Shown here: positions 45,340-54,330 of the stretch, piece by piece
How positions within the stretch are numbered: position 1 is the stretch's first letter
Layout: the number at the start of each line of letters is the position of its first letter
Assembly: GCA_900107575.1 (NCBI GenBank)
Contig: FNQX01000007.1
Coordinates: 95,037-159,036, forward strand
Length of the DNA: 64,000 nucleotides
DNA from: Lachnospiraceae bacterium NK3A20
Lineage (GTDB): Bacteria > Bacillota > Clostridia > Lachnospirales > Lachnospiraceae
Reading direction: 5' to 3'
The notes under the pieces: model-generated
The model's database searches: none
Told to the model about the DNA's origin: nothing
What the model saw: the letters and a program-made list of their open reading frames with translations, nothing else
Position numbers and translations under genes: made by a program

Positions 45340-45381
45340 AGCCTGTAACGGCAAGGCATTCCATGTCTTGCCTTACAGGCT
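45340..45381. repeat. Long hairpin between thiN and the metalloprotease gene
   Basis: Arms 45340-45348 with 45373-45381 and 45450-55 equivalents 45350-45355 with 45367-45372 give a 15-bp stem with one bulged C and an 11-base loop. It sits in the 177-base divergent region upstream of both genes, so it is not an ordinary terminator for either. Confidence 0.75.
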
Positions 45382-45437
45382 AAAGCCCACAGGCAAAGTC
45401 TTCAGACTTAGCCTTTCAGGCTTGGCCTGTGGGCTTT
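45382..45437. repeat. Four-way-junction-like inverted repeat
   Basis: A perfect 13-bp outer stem (45382-45394 with 45425-45437) encloses two small hairpins: 45396-45400 with 45405-45409 (loop TTCA) and 45410-45413 with 45419-45422. The fold resembles a small cloverleaf. It starts directly after the neighbouring hairpin and ends 34 bases before the plus-strand ATG. Confidence 0.75.
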
Positions 45438-45471
45438 GCCCTGCCGCCTGAATTGTGCTATCCTGTCCTGC

Positions 45472-46104
45472 ATGAGATCAACGGCGATCACAAAAGAGCT
45501 GCGCTCTGTCACATTGATGGATACCGATGGGAACCCTGTCCACCTCTCCTACGTGCTCGCGCGAAGTCAAAGGCGCCGCAGCTACTCTATTGTCATCTCT
45601 CAGGATGGCACCGTTACCTTCCACGTCCCCGCCGCAATGAGAGATGCGGATATCCAGAACATCCTGCAGGAGAAAGGCGGCTGGATTCTCGCATCACGCA
45701 CCCAACAGCTTGAGAAGCGCAGGCAGAACCCCGCGTCCTTCCTCTCCCCCGAGGAACAGGCAGTCCTCCGTCGCCACGGCACGAGGCTCATCCGTCCCGC
45801 GATCGCAGAAGCAATTGCAAGATACGCGCCGCTTCTCCCCTCATGGCACCGGAGGATCACGAAAATCTCCATCCGCAGCCAGAAGACCCGCTGGGGAAGC
45901 TGCTCCATAAGAGGCACACTCAGCTTCAACTGGAAGCTTGCGAACGCCCCGAAGGAAGCACTGGAGTACGTCGTCGTACACGAACTCTGCCATCTCTGCT
46001 ACATGGATCACTCCCGGAATTTCTGGAACCTCGTAGAACAGCTGATGCCCGATTACCGCCGCTGGCGCAAATGGCTGCGGGATAACGGGCATACTCTGGG
46101 ATAG
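45472..46104 (+). CDS. YgjP-like M48-family metallopeptidase (DUF45)
   Basis: Small zinc peptidase-like protein of the YgjP/WSS1-related DUF45 family. An N-terminal beta domain (residues 22-70) is followed by TRWGSCS (139-145), the zinc motif HELCH (170-174) and third ligand region MDHSRNFW (His180). Length 210 residues from the ATG at 45472; no clear ribosome site is seen, and a later ATG at 45517 is possible. Single plus-strand gene, converging with gtrB with only 7 bases between the stops. Confidence 0.85.
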   Translation: MRSTAITKELRSVTLMDTDGNPVHLSYVLARSQRRRSYSIVISQDGTVTFHVPAAMRDADIQNILQEKGGWILASRTQQLEKRRQNPASFLSPEEQAVLRRHGTRLIRPAIAEAIARYAPLLPSWHRRITKISIRSQKTRWGSCSIRGTLSFNWKLANAPKEALEYVVVHELCHLCYMDHSRNFWNLVEQLMPDYRRWRKWLRDNGHTLG

Positions 46105-46111
46105 CTTAAAT

Positions 46112-47128
46112 CTATTTGTCTTCGCCACGGCCGGAAGGTGTCTCTATCGCCCTGGCATTTTCACGCGTTTGGTAGCCGTGCTTCTCATCCAGGAATTCTT
46201 CAATGATGAAGCGCGGCCTGTCTTTTGTTTCCAGATAAATCTTGCCGATATACTCGCCGATGATGCCGAGGGATAAGAGGATCAGGCCTCCAATCGCCCA
46301 GACGGAAACGGCGAGGAAGGTCCAGCCCACCACCGTCGCGCCCATCGCGTGGCGCACCAGCGAATAAATGAGGATCACCAGGCTGATGAGGAAAATAAAG
46401 ATGCCAAGATCCGTGATCAGCTGAATCGGCTTCGTAGAGAGCGAGGTAATGCCCTCGATGGCGAAGCTGATCATTTTCTTCAGCGGATATTTGCTCTCGC
46501 CGGCAAAGCGCTCCGCTCTCTCGTAATATACGACATCCGTGCGGAACCCGATCATCGGCACCATGCCGCGCAGGAAGAGATTAACTTCCCGAAACTGTGA
46601 CAGCGCATTCAGCGATCTCTGACTCATGAGGCGGAAATCCGCGTGGTTGTACACCGTGTTCGCGCCCATCCGGTCCATGAGCCGGTAGAAAGAGAGCGCC
46701 GTCGTCCGCTTGAAGAAGGTGTCGGTTTTCCTCGCGCTGCGGACGCCGTAGACGATGTCCGCACCCTCGTGGTATTTACGTATCATCTCATCGGAAGCGT
46801 CAATGTCATCCTGCAGGTCCGCATCCATGGAGATCGTAAGGTCCGCAAACGTGCGAACGGAGAGGAGTCCCGCGAGCAGTGCGTTCTGATGGCCCCGATT
46901 CCTGGAGAGATTGAGTCCCGAGAACAGAGGATTCCGCTCGTGCAGATCCCGGATGATGGACCAGGTGGCATCCTTCGAGCCGTCGTTGACGAAGAGCACC
47001 CGGCTCTCATTGCTGATCGCACCCGCAGCCATAAGGCTGTGCATTTTGTCCGCCAGCCGCCTTGCCGTTTCGGGGAGCACTTCCTCTTCGTTGTAGCAGG
47101 GGATGACGTAATAGAGAACATCGCTCAT
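46112..47128 (-). CDS. GtrB-like family 2 membrane glycosyltransferase
   Basis: Probably moves a sugar from a nucleotide donor to undecaprenyl phosphate. GT-A fold with nucleotide contact YNEEE and the catalytic SMDADLQDD, then two membrane helices (about 230-310), the plan of GtrB, DPMS and Bacillus CsbB/YkoT. Together with the GtrA-like gene 17 bases upstream it makes a lipid-linked sugar synthesis and flipping pair. The acceptor is unknown. A third gene encoding the final transferase is not adjacent. Confidence 0.9.
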   Translation of the reverse strand: MSDVLYYVIPCYNEEEVLPETARRLADKMHSLMAAGAISNESRVLFVNDGSKDATWSIIRDLHERNPLFSGLNLSRNRGHQNALLAGLLSVRTFADLTISMDADLQDDIDASDEMIRKYHEGADIVYGVRSARKTDTFFKRTTALSFYRLMDRMGANTVYNHADFRLMSQRSLNALSQFREVNLFLRGMVPMIGFRTDVVYYERAERFAGESKYPLKKMISFAIEGITSLSTKPIQLITDLGIFIFLISLVILIYSLVRHAMGATVVGWTFLAVSVWAIGGLILLSLGIIGEYIGKIYLETKDRPRFIIEEFLDEKHGYQTRENARAIETPSGRGEDK

Positions 47129-47145
47129 GACAGCTCCCTCTTCTC

Positions 47146-47604
47146 TTAACGGTTATCGTGGCTTTCCAGGAAAATCTTGCGCGTAACGAAGTTGTAGACC
47201 ATGACAATGGCCGTCGCGATCACCTTGGCGCCCGTGTAGACAAGGCTCTCGCCGAAGCCGCGCACCCAGCCGCTCGTCGCGTAGACAGGGCCGGTGAAAA
47301 TCCAGATAATCAGACTGTTGATCCCCATGCCGACCAGTGAGAGAACAACGAAGATGATGAATTCCTCTCTCCGGTCTATGTCCTCTTTTCTCTGAAAGAC
47401 GAACTTGAAGCTCAGGATATAGTTGGCGATGACGGAGATCACGAAACCGAACACCGAACCGATGACAGAGGCGGTCGCGAAATAGTCAGGCCCCATGATT
47501 TTCAGCGCGATATTCATGACGATCAGGCCGACCACGTAATCGATGAGGAAACTGATGACGCCGACCACACCGAACCTTAAGATCTGATGGATTAATTTAC
47601 TCAT
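47146..47604 (-). CDS. GtrA-family membrane protein
   Basis: Four-helix protein of the GtrA/DPMS3 family, thought to flip undecaprenyl-phosphate-sugar across the membrane. Hydrophobic segments at about 8-30, 38-62, 82-103 and 112-138; the N-terminal GVVGVISFLIDYVVGL block is typical. Length 152 residues. The start is 3 bases after the cinA stop and has no strong ribosome site, so it is probably translated from read-through of upstream genes. Confidence 0.85.
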   Translation of the reverse strand: MSKLIHQILRFGVVGVISFLIDYVVGLIVMNIALKIMGPDYFATASVIGSVFGFVISVIANYILSFKFVFQRKEDIDRREEFIIFVVLSLVGMGINSLIIWIFTGPVYATSGWVRGFGESLVYTGAKVIATAIVMVYNFVTRKIFLESHDNR

Positions 47605-47607
47605 AAC

Positions 47608-48174
47608 TTACAGCCACTTTTCCAGAGAAGAGGCCGCAGCATCCGGCAACTCTTCCATTTCTATTTCCGTCTTATCTTTCTGTGAAAGGCGTTTGGTCTC
47701 CTTATCCAGGAGCCTGTCCAGGAGGAGCTCCATGGCGGCATTGGCAGCCTGCTCACGGATTGCCTGCCGGTCTCCCGTAAAGAGAAACTTTTTCGCGACC
47801 GTCTTGTCGTCGATCGTGCAGCCGATGTACACAAGACCCACAGGCTTGTCTTCCGAAGGGTCCGGTCCCGCGTTGCCCGTGATGGACAGCGCACAGTCCG
47901 TCCCCGCGCGGTCGGCCGTCCCCTGCGCCATCTGTTTCGCCGTTTTCTTCGCGACGGTGCCGACCTCCGTAAGGAGCTTGTTCGAGACTCCCGCGAATTT
48001 GTGTTTCGTCTCCGCCGTGTAGGTCACGAAGCCTCCGGCGTAAACAGCAGACACGCCCGGCACTTCTGTGAGTTTCGAGGCGAGAAGTCCCCCCGTGCAG
48101 GATTCGCAGGTGGAGAGCGTCATGTTCCTTTGCAGCAATAATTGCACCAGAGTGCCAGCAATAGATTCATCCAT
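47608..48174 (-). CDS. CinA C-terminal (PncC-type) nicotinamide-nucleotide amidohydrolase
   Basis: Deamidates NMN to NaMN in the pyridine nucleotide cycle. The protein contains only the PncC domain: CESCTGGLLASKLTEVPG, VTYTAETKHKFAGV and SITGNAGPDP are the family motifs. The N-terminal molybdopterin-binding-like domain of full CinA is absent. About 30 charged residues extend the C-terminus. It follows pgsA by 3 bases, the usual rimO-pgsA-cinA order, but the recA gene that normally comes next is 14 kb away. Confidence 0.9.
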   Translation of the reverse strand: MDESIAGTLVQLLLQRNMTLSTCESCTGGLLASKLTEVPGVSAVYAGGFVTYTAETKHKFAGVSNKLLTEVGTVAKKTAKQMAQGTADRAGTDCALSITGNAGPDPSEDKPVGLVYIGCTIDDKTVAKKFLFTGDRQAIREQAANAAMELLLDRLLDKETKRLSQKDKTEIEMEELPDAAASSLEKWL

Positions 48175-48177
48175 AGG

Positions 48178-48732
48178 TCAGTCGATATCCCTGAGTACGT
48201 CTTTGTTCTGTGCCAGATAGGTCACGAGAGAAATAACGGTGAGTGCGGTCGCAATCCACATCACAATGTCCGTCAGAATGTGCAGTGCGGGGATGTTCAC
48301 GATCATCAGAATGACCATGACCATCTGGAATGCGGTCTTGAACTTGCCCCAGTAGTTTGCGGCGATGACCACATTTTTCTCCGCGGCGATGAGGCGGAAG
48401 CCGCTGATTGTGAACTCTCTTGCGGTGATGATGACGACGATCCACGCGGGGATACGTTGCAGCGCCACGAGGCAGATGAGCGCCGAGTCAACGAGCACCT
48501 TGTCCGCCAGAGGATCCATGAACTTTCCGAAATTCGTGATGAGGTTGTATTTCCTCGCGATCTGTCCATCCAGCATATCCGTAAGGCTCGCCACGATGAA
48601 GATCACGACAGCGATCCAGTCACAGGCGGGCTCCGAAGGAATCCTCGCGAGGAAGAACAGAACAAAAATCGGCACCAGGAACATCCGGAAAAGGGTCAGT
48701 TTATTCGGCAGATTCCATGTCTTCTTGTCCAT
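48178..48732 (-). CDS. pgsA: CDP-diacylglycerol-glycerol-3-phosphate 3-phosphatidyltransferase
   Basis: Makes phosphatidylglycerophosphate, the precursor of phosphatidylglycerol, which is also the lipid donor for Lgt. The CDP-alcohol phosphotransferase motif reads DMLDGQIARKYNLITNFGKFMDPLADK with the spaced Asp residues intact; about six membrane helices. ATG at 48732 has AGGAG 9 bases upstream; a TTG two codons earlier is too close. It overlaps the end of rimO by 32 bases. Confidence 0.94.
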   Translation of the reverse strand: MDKKTWNLPNKLTLFRMFLVPIFVLFFLARIPSEPACDWIAVVIFIVASLTDMLDGQIARKYNLITNFGKFMDPLADKVLVDSALICLVALQRIPAWIVVIITAREFTISGFRLIAAEKNVVIAANYWGKFKTAFQMVMVILMIVNIPALHILTDIVMWIATALTVISLVTYLAQNKDVLRDID

Positions 48733-50083
48733 CTTCAATCTCTCCTGTCAGATCATATGCGTTCGCGCCGGTCACTCTCACCCTGACATACGAGCCACTC
48801 ATGAGGTCACGCCTTGTCTCAATGAAAATGCTGCTGTCGACATCCGGAATATCGCGGTAGGTTCGTCCGACATAGACGTCGCCGCCATGCTCACCGGTCT
48901 CGCCGGTCATCCTGCCCTCGATCACGACATCCAGTACCCTGCCCACCATGGCCCTCGCCGCTTCAAAGGCGATGTCCTGCTGGAGCAGCATGAGCTCCTT
49001 CTGCCTTCTCTTCTTCGTCGCCCAGTGAACCTGCGGCGACATCTTCGCTGCCGGTGTCCCCTCTTCTCTGGAGTAGGTAAAAACACCCAGGCGGTCGAAA
49101 CGACAGGTGCGGATAAACGACTTCACAGTCTCCACGTCCTCTTCTGTTTCGGTCGGGAAGCCCGTGATGAGCGTTGTCCGAAGGCAGATGTCGGGAATCT
49201 CGTGCCGGATGTAAGCGATGATTCCTTCCAGCTCTTTGCGGTTCGTTCGGCGCCCCATGAGGCGCAGGATGCGGTCACTCGCGTGCTGGATCGGCATGTC
49301 GAGGTAGTGGACGATCTTCGGCTCCTCTTTCATCACCTGGATGAGATCCTTCGTGATCTCTTCCGGGTAACAGTAGAGGATACGAATCCAGCGGATGCCG
49401 GATAAGAGGCAGAGCCTTCGAATGAGCTCGGGGAGCTTCTTCTCCCCGTAGAGATCCACGCCGTAGAGCGTCGTCTCTTCCGCGACCAGAATGAGCTCTG
49501 TCACGCCGGAGGCGGCAAGGCGCTTCGCCTGTTCTGTCAGCTTCTCCATCGGAACGCTTCTGTAGTGTCCCCGCATGGAAGGAATGACACAGTAACTGCA
49601 GTGTTTATCACAGCCTTCCGCGATCTTGAGATACCCGACACTGCTGCCCAGGGTGATCACCTGCTCGGTGTCCGCGTTCGGCGTCTTCGTCGCATCTTCG
49701 ATGATGGCGCCATCCGGCTTCCTGCCCGCGAGAATTCCGTCCAGCACTTCACCGAGGCGGTGTTCCGCCGTAGTGCCCAGAACCGCGTCAACCTCCGGGA
49801 TGTCTCTTGTGATCTCATCCTGGTAGCGCTGCGCCATACAGCCGGTGACGACAAGCGCCTTGAGCCGGCCTGCTGTTTTGAGCTTCGCAAGATCCAGGAT
49901 GTTGCCGATGCTCTCCTCTTTGGCGCTGTCGATAAATGCGCAGGTATTAACAATAGCGACCTCCGCCTCCGATTCATCATCGGTGAACGAATAGTCGCCA
50001 CTTGTGCCTTTCAACAGGCCCATCATCTGCTGGGAGTCGACAAGGTTCTTGTCACACCCCAGCGATACAAATAAGATCTTCAA
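48701..50083 (-). CDS. rimO: Ribosomal protein S12 methylthiotransferase RimO
   Basis: Radical SAM methylthiotransferase acting on an Asp of S12. N-terminal UPF0004 domain with cysteines in VSLGCDKNLVDS, IVNTCAF and VTGCMAQRY; radical SAM motif CDKHCSYC; C-terminal TRAM domain (about 375-440). The LGCDKNLVDSE-type N-terminus separates it from MiaB. Length 460 residues, with about 15 extra acidic residues at the end. 17 bases after rpoZ. Confidence 0.95.
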   Translation of the reverse strand: MKILFVSLGCDKNLVDSQQMMGLLKGTSGDYSFTDDESEAEVAIVNTCAFIDSAKEESIGNILDLAKLKTAGRLKALVVTGCMAQRYQDEITRDIPEVDAVLGTTAEHRLGEVLDGILAGRKPDGAIIEDATKTPNADTEQVITLGSSVGYLKIAEGCDKHCSYCVIPSMRGHYRSVPMEKLTEQAKRLAASGVTELILVAEETTLYGVDLYGEKKLPELIRRLCLLSGIRWIRILYCYPEEITKDLIQVMKEEPKIVHYLDMPIQHASDRILRLMGRRTNRKELEGIIAYIRHEIPDICLRTTLITGFPTETEEDVETVKSFIRTCRFDRLGVFTYSREEGTPAAKMSPQVHWATKKRRQKELMLLQQDIAFEAARAMVGRVLDVVIEGRMTGETGEHGGDVYVGRTYRDIPDVDSSIFIETRRDLMSGSYVRVRVTGANAYDLTGEIEDGQEDMESAE

Positions 50084-50100
50084 ATCTTACTCCGTTCGAC

Positions 50101-50490
50101 TCAGTCTTCGATCACAGGGGACTCATCCTCTGAAGGCGCAGCCAGAGCCTCCGCTGCCTCGTCCGCATTGTCAGAGGTTCCTTCCTCTCCGCCTAGGGTT
50201 GCCTCGAGCGCTTTGGCTTCTCTGACTTCCTCTTCCTCGAGCTCCTCTGCCTCTCTCTCATCCTGCGGCAGGATCTGGAGCTTCGACTGCTCGAGTTCCT
50301 TGACTGCGATCGAGAGCGGCTTCATGCCTTCCGCATCGCCGATCATGGGCTCGTCGCCATCGACGATCTGTCTCGCTCTCTTTGCGGTCGCCATTACGAT
50401 GGAATAACGGCTGTTGATGATCGGCGTATCGCCCTCCTCAACATCCTGGTTGACAACATTCATTAAATCTACATAAGAAGGATGGATCAT
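50101..50490 (-). CDS. rpoZ: RNA polymerase omega subunit with acidic tail
   Basis: Small subunit assisting beta-prime folding. The RpoZ core is at 1-75, with NSRYSIVMATAKRARQI near 26-42. Residues 76-129 are an extension rich in Glu, Ala and Asp that short omega proteins lack. It lies in the yicC-gmk-rpoZ order, 134 bases after gmk, with its own good promoter at 50591-50619. Confidence 0.92.
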   Translation of the reverse strand: MIHPSYVDLMNVVNQDVEEGDTPIINSRYSIVMATAKRARQIVDGDEPMIGDAEGMKPLSIAVKELEQSKLQILPQDEREAEELEEEEVREAKALEATLGGEEGTSDNADEAAEALAAPSEDESPVIED

Positions 50491-50590
50491 GGTTCACCTC
50501 TGCCTTTCATTGCTGTGCGGCCCCGCCCCGTGACCTTGATCTACAGCGCGAGAGCGCGCCGCTTCGGACAGGCACCAATATCGAAACCTA

Positions 50591-50619
50591 AATATATCAG
50601 TACATTCAGAAAATGTAAA
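50591..50619 (-). promoter_or_regulatory. Promoter for rpoZ (and rimO-pgsA)
   Basis: On the minus strand TTTACA (50619-50614) and TATATT (50596-50591) are 17 bases apart, each five of six, with TGA before the -10. The -35 lies six bases after the gmk stop. A leader of about 95 bases would result. Confidence 0.7.
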
Positions 50620-50624
50620 ATGTA

Positions 50625-51266
50625 TTACCCTTTATAGTTCTTATTAATTGCGTCCAGCTCGTGCTCCAGCTGCTCGATGAAGCCATGCTCCCTCCCCGGT
50701 GTCGTCTTGAACGACTGGATCGCAGCGTGTACCTCGTCGACGGCTTCTTCCAGGCAGCCGGTGCGATTGACGATCAGCGCGTCGTAATGCTCCATGAGAC
50801 GGCACTCCTCGCAGGCTCTGGCAAGCCTTTTCTGCACCAGCTCCATGGATTCCGTCCCCCTGCCAATCAGGCGGTCCTTCAGGATATCCGCGGACTCCGT
50901 CGTAACGAAGAGCATAATCGCCTCCGGCATCTTCTGTTTCACAATGGCAGCGCCCTGCGCCTCGATCTCCAGAATGACATCCCTGCCTGCCGCGATCTGT
51001 TCCTCGACGAACCTTTTCGGTGTGCCATAACTGTGACCTACATATCCCGCGTGCTCCAGCAGCTCATCATTTGCCACCCGGCGGTCAAACTCCTCCTGCG
51101 AGATGAAATAATAGCTCTTGCCGTCGACCTCACCCGGCCTGGGCTGCCTCGTCGTGCAGGATACCGATTCCACGTATTGCGGATATTTCTCGAGAAGACG
51201 CTTCATAATCGTCCCCTTGCCCGCGCCGGAGAATCCGGAGATTACTGTCAAGCTGCCTTTCGTCAT
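50625..51266 (-). CDS. gmk: Guanylate kinase
   Basis: Phosphorylates GMP to GDP. P-loop GFSGAGKGT near residues 9-17, then SVSCTTRQPRPGEVDGKSYYF, the GMP-binding segment, and EIEAQGA. Start at 51266 (MTKGSLTVIS) fits the family; an in-frame extension of 8 codons is unlikely. Length 213 residues. The remA-like gene that commonly stands between yicC and gmk in Firmicutes is missing; only 42 bases separate the two. Confidence 0.95.
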   Translation of the reverse strand: MTKGSLTVISGFSGAGKGTIMKRLLEKYPQYVESVSCTTRQPRPGEVDGKSYYFISQEEFDRRVANDELLEHAGYVGHSYGTPKRFVEEQIAAGRDVILEIEAQGAAIVKQKMPEAIMLFVTTESADILKDRLIGRGTESMELVQKRLARACEECRLMEHYDALIVNRTGCLEEAVDEVHAAIQSFKTTPGREHGFIEQLEHELDAINKNYKG

Positions 51267-51308
51267 GCTGCTGTTCCTTTCATTACACATACTGCTGGTG
51301 GTCTGGTA

Positions 51309-52187
51309 TCATTCCAGGTTTTGTATCTGTTCCCGGATCTTCTCAATCTCAGTCTTGATCGCGATGGCGGTATTGGAACTCTCGACATCAATGGTCTTGG
51401 AGAGAATGGTGTTCGCTTCGCGGTTGAGCTCCTGCGCGAGGAAATCAAGTTTCCTTCCGATGGAGCCCTCATTCTGCAGCTCCTGTCTTGTCGCTGCAAT
51501 GTGGCTGCGCAGTCTCGTCAGCTCCTCGTCGATGCAGACCTTGTCGGAGTAGATTGCGACCTCCTGCAGGATTCTGCCCTCGTCGATCGCGGTGTCCTGC
51601 AACATCGCCCTCACCTTCTCACTGAGCTGGCGCTGGTATTCCGAGATAATCTTCGGTGCTCGTTCCGAGAGGAAATTCACTCCCTGTTCCATCTCTTCCA
51701 GTTTCTGGAGCAGGTCATTCTTCAGGAATTCTCCCTCTTTCGCCCGCGCCGATGCGAACTGCCGGGCCGCCTCCCGGATCGTCTCCTGCAAAGGCTCCCA
51801 GAGGGGCGTCACATCCTCGGTCTCTTCTTCCGTCGTAAATACATCCGGATAGGCTGAGAGCTTCGCCGCACTCACCTTGTCCTCAAGGCCGAAGTCATCC
51901 GCGATCTCACGGATATGCTGCAGGTATTCCGCGGCGAGCTTTTTATTGTACCGCACGCTGGTGCCGGCATTCTCTGTGTCCTCATAGCTGATGAAGACAT
52001 CGACCTTGCCGCGCTCCATATAGCATTTCAATTCCTCGCGGATCTTTGCCTCGAAGGGATTGAACTGCCGCGGCAGGCGGATGTTCAGGTCCAGATACCG
52101 GTTATTCACCGATTTAAGTTCGACCGTGAACTTCCTCTCGCCTTGTATTTTCTCAGCTCTGCCATACCCTGTCATGCTGTTCGCCAT
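51309..52187 (-). CDS. yicC: YicC-family endoribonuclease
   Basis: Member of the YicC/YloC family; recent work on relatives reports RNase activity. The opening MTGYGRAEK, the central SVNNRYLDLNIRLP and the C-terminal GSIGRKLDFLAQELNREANTILSK are the family blocks. The start at 52187 (MANSMTGYGR) matches relatives; the preceding in-frame stretch carries the promoter. Length 293 residues. First gene of yicC-gmk. Confidence 0.93.
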   Translation of the reverse strand: MANSMTGYGRAEKIQGERKFTVELKSVNNRYLDLNIRLPRQFNPFEAKIREELKCYMERGKVDVFISYEDTENAGTSVRYNKKLAAEYLQHIREIADDFGLEDKVSAAKLSAYPDVFTTEEETEDVTPLWEPLQETIREAARQFASARAKEGEFLKNDLLQKLEEMEQGVNFLSERAPKIISEYQRQLSEKVRAMLQDTAIDEGRILQEVAIYSDKVCIDEELTRLRSHIAATRQELQNEGSIGRKLDFLAQELNREANTILSKTIDVESSNTAIAIKTEIEKIREQIQNLE

Positions 52188-52239
52188 CGCATTGTCCCCC
52201 GGTGTCCGTCTGCGCTGTTCGCTCAAAGCTTTATCTACC

Positions 52240-52268
52240 AGTATAGCCGCGCGGGGATTCTTGTGCAA
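52240..52268 (-). promoter_or_regulatory. Promoter for yicC-gmk
   Basis: On the minus strand TTGCAC (52268-52263) and TATACT (52245-52240) are 17 bases apart. It lies in the 150-base divergent gap to rqcH. A plus-strand counterpart for rqcH (TTGTGC at 52261, TAAGAT at 52284) is weak and overlaps it. Confidence 0.6.
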
Positions 52269-52337
52269 CTTGGAGATTCGTTATAAGATATGGCGAAACA
52301 GCGACTTATTAGCTTATTTACAAGGAAATACTCACTT

Positions 52338-54254
52338 ATGGCATTTGATGGAATCACAACCGCGGCCCTGACAAGAGAACTCTCGGACCGCTTAACCGGC
52401 GGGAGAATCTTCCGCATTATCCAGCCGGAGAACGATGAGCTGCTCATCACCGTAAAGCCCATGATCGAAAAGGGCGGCGGCACTGTGAAACTCGTCCTGT
52501 CCGCAGACCCTTCCCTCCCGCTCGTTTATCTGACCGACAACTCGGTAATGGCGCCGCAAAGTGCGCCGACCTTCTGTATGCTGCTGCGCAAATACCTGCA
52601 GAACGGCAGGATCACCAGGATCTCCCAGCCGGGCCTGGAGCGCATCATACGTATTGAGATCGAACATTTGAACGAGATGGGCGATCTCTGCCACCATGTC
52701 CTCGTGATCGAGATCATGGGCAAGCATTCGAACATCATCCTGCTGGCGCCGACCGCAGAGGGCAATGCCGCAACCTTTGCGGCTCTTCCGGAGAACTCCG
52801 CCTTTGCCGCGTATAACGGGGGACCTTCGCATGGGGCAAAGCTTGTCCGCGAGGGCGAGGGCGAATACGTGATCATCGACGCGATCCGACACGTCTCTCA
52901 GATGGTCAGCTCCGTCCGCGAGGTCCTGCCGGGGCGCCCCTATTTCATCCCGGAAACGCAGGGGAAGAGAAATCCATTTACCGAGACGCGGGAGAACTTC
53001 TGCTCCCTTCTCTCTTCTGCAGGCATTCCGGCGCCTGCCTTCCTCGTTCGCAGCTACACCGGTTTCTCCAACGTGACCGCGGAGGAAGTCACCTTCCGCA
53101 CCCACCTGGGGCAGGACCGCTCCGTCTCTGAATTCTCGAAAGAGGAACGGGAGCTCTTCTGGGAGACGTTCCAGGCGCTGCTGTTGGACGTACAGGAAGG
53201 GCGCTTTGCACCCACCGTCTATTACCATCTGGGGAAGGCCGCGACCATGTCCCTGGGGGAGCCGGTGGAATATGCCGCCATGACGCTTTCCATGTACAAA
53301 GATCTGCCGGACAAGCAGTATGGCAGCATCTCTTCTCTCCTTGAGAGCTACTATCGGGAGAAGAATACGGTAACAAGGATCCGCCAGAAATCCACGGACC
53401 TTCGCAAGATCGTAACGACGCTCTTAGAACGCGACGTCCATAAATATGACCTGCAGATGAGACAGCTGCGGGATACCAAAAAGCGTGACAAATACCGCGT
53501 GTACGGCGAGCTCTTAAACGCCTATGGCTACAACATTCCGGAGGGCGCGTCATCCGCCGTGCTCGATAACTATTACACCGGAGAGAAGCTGACCGTTCCG
53601 CTCGATCCCACGAAGACGCCGCAACAGAACGCGCGCCGCTATTTCGACCGCTACACGAAGCTGAAGCGGACCGAGGAAGCACTGACTCACCTCACCGCCG
53701 AAGTCAGGACAGAGATAGATGAGCTGGAGAGCATTAAGACAGCGCTCGACCTCTCCCAGACAGACGGCGATCTCATACAGATCCGCAGGGAGATGGAAGA
53801 CGCCGGTTTCGTTCGCAGGAAAACAGACAGTCGCAGCCATAAACAGACCAAATCCCGGACACCGGAGAGCCGCCCGCTCCATTACGTTTCGAGCGACGGC
53901 TACGACATCCTCGTGGGCAAGAACAACACACAGAATGATGAATTGACCTTCCACACCGCGGCGCCGACGGATATCTGGTTCCACGCAAATGAGATTCCCG
54001 GCTCCCACGTCGTGCTGCGCACGGAAGGAAAGCCCTTCGAGCAGATTCCCGACAGAGCCTTCGAAGAAGCTGCATCCCTTGCCGCCTACTGGTCCAGAGG
54101 GCGGGATGCCGGCAGGGTTGAGGTCGACTACCTGGAAAAGCGCGGCGTGAAAAAGCCGGCCGGCGCCCGTCCCGGGTTCGTCATCTACCACTCGAACTAC
54201 TCCATCAACGTGGACGCCGTGATCCCCGCGGGAGTGCGGCAGGAGTCAGAATAA
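52338..54254 (+). CDS. rqcH: Ribosome quality control protein RqcH (NFACT family)
   Basis: Binds stalled 50S subunits with peptidyl-tRNA and adds C-terminal alanine tails. NFACT-N domain (about 1-270) with QPGLERIIRIE and EIMGKHSNIIL, helix-hairpin and coiled-coil region (about 290-480), and NFACT-R domain with YDILVGKNNTQNDELTF and DIWFHANEIPGSHVVLR (about 525-615). Start at 52338 (MAFDGITTAAL) has AAGGAA 10 bases upstream. In older annotations this is fibronectin-binding protein FbpA. At 638 residues it is somewhat longer than the Bacillus protein. Confidence 0.94.
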   Translation: MAFDGITTAALTRELSDRLTGGRIFRIIQPENDELLITVKPMIEKGGGTVKLVLSADPSLPLVYLTDNSVMAPQSAPTFCMLLRKYLQNGRITRISQPGLERIIRIEIEHLNEMGDLCHHVLVIEIMGKHSNIILLAPTAEGNAATFAALPENSAFAAYNGGPSHGAKLVREGEGEYVIIDAIRHVSQMVSSVREVLPGRPYFIPETQGKRNPFTETRENFCSLLSSAGIPAPAFLVRSYTGFSNVTAEEVTFRTHLGQDRSVSEFSKEERELFWETFQALLLDVQEGRFAPTVYYHLGKAATMSLGEPVEYAAMTLSMYKDLPDKQYGSISSLLESYYREKNTVTRIRQKSTDLRKIVTTLLERDVHKYDLQMRQLRDTKKRDKYRVYGELLNAYGYNIPEGASSAVLDNYYTGEKLTVPLDPTKTPQQNARRYFDRYTKLKRTEEALTHLTAEVRTEIDELESIKTALDLSQTDGDLIQIRREMEDAGFVRRKTDSRSHKQTKSRTPESRPLHYVSSDGYDILVGKNNTQNDELTFHTAAPTDIWFHANEIPGSHVVLRTEGKPFEQIPDRAFEEAASLAAYWSRGRDAGRVEVDYLEKRGVKKPAGARPGFVIYHSNYSINVDAVIPAGVRQESE

Positions 54255-54330
54255 GCTATCTGCGATGTGCCCCTCCCTTGAACCGGGCTCCGTTCCCGAA
54301 GACACTGCTATATCAGATTTTTCTTAGCAA

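Noticed and set aside
45340..45437. tRNA-like gene
   Set aside because: The cloverleaf-like fold has no acceptor CCA context, no T-loop GTTC-A-C motif and no anticodon arm of the right size.
45295..45471. TPP riboswitch upstream of thiN
   Set aside because: The thi-box conserved bases are missing; the inverted repeats are of another kind.
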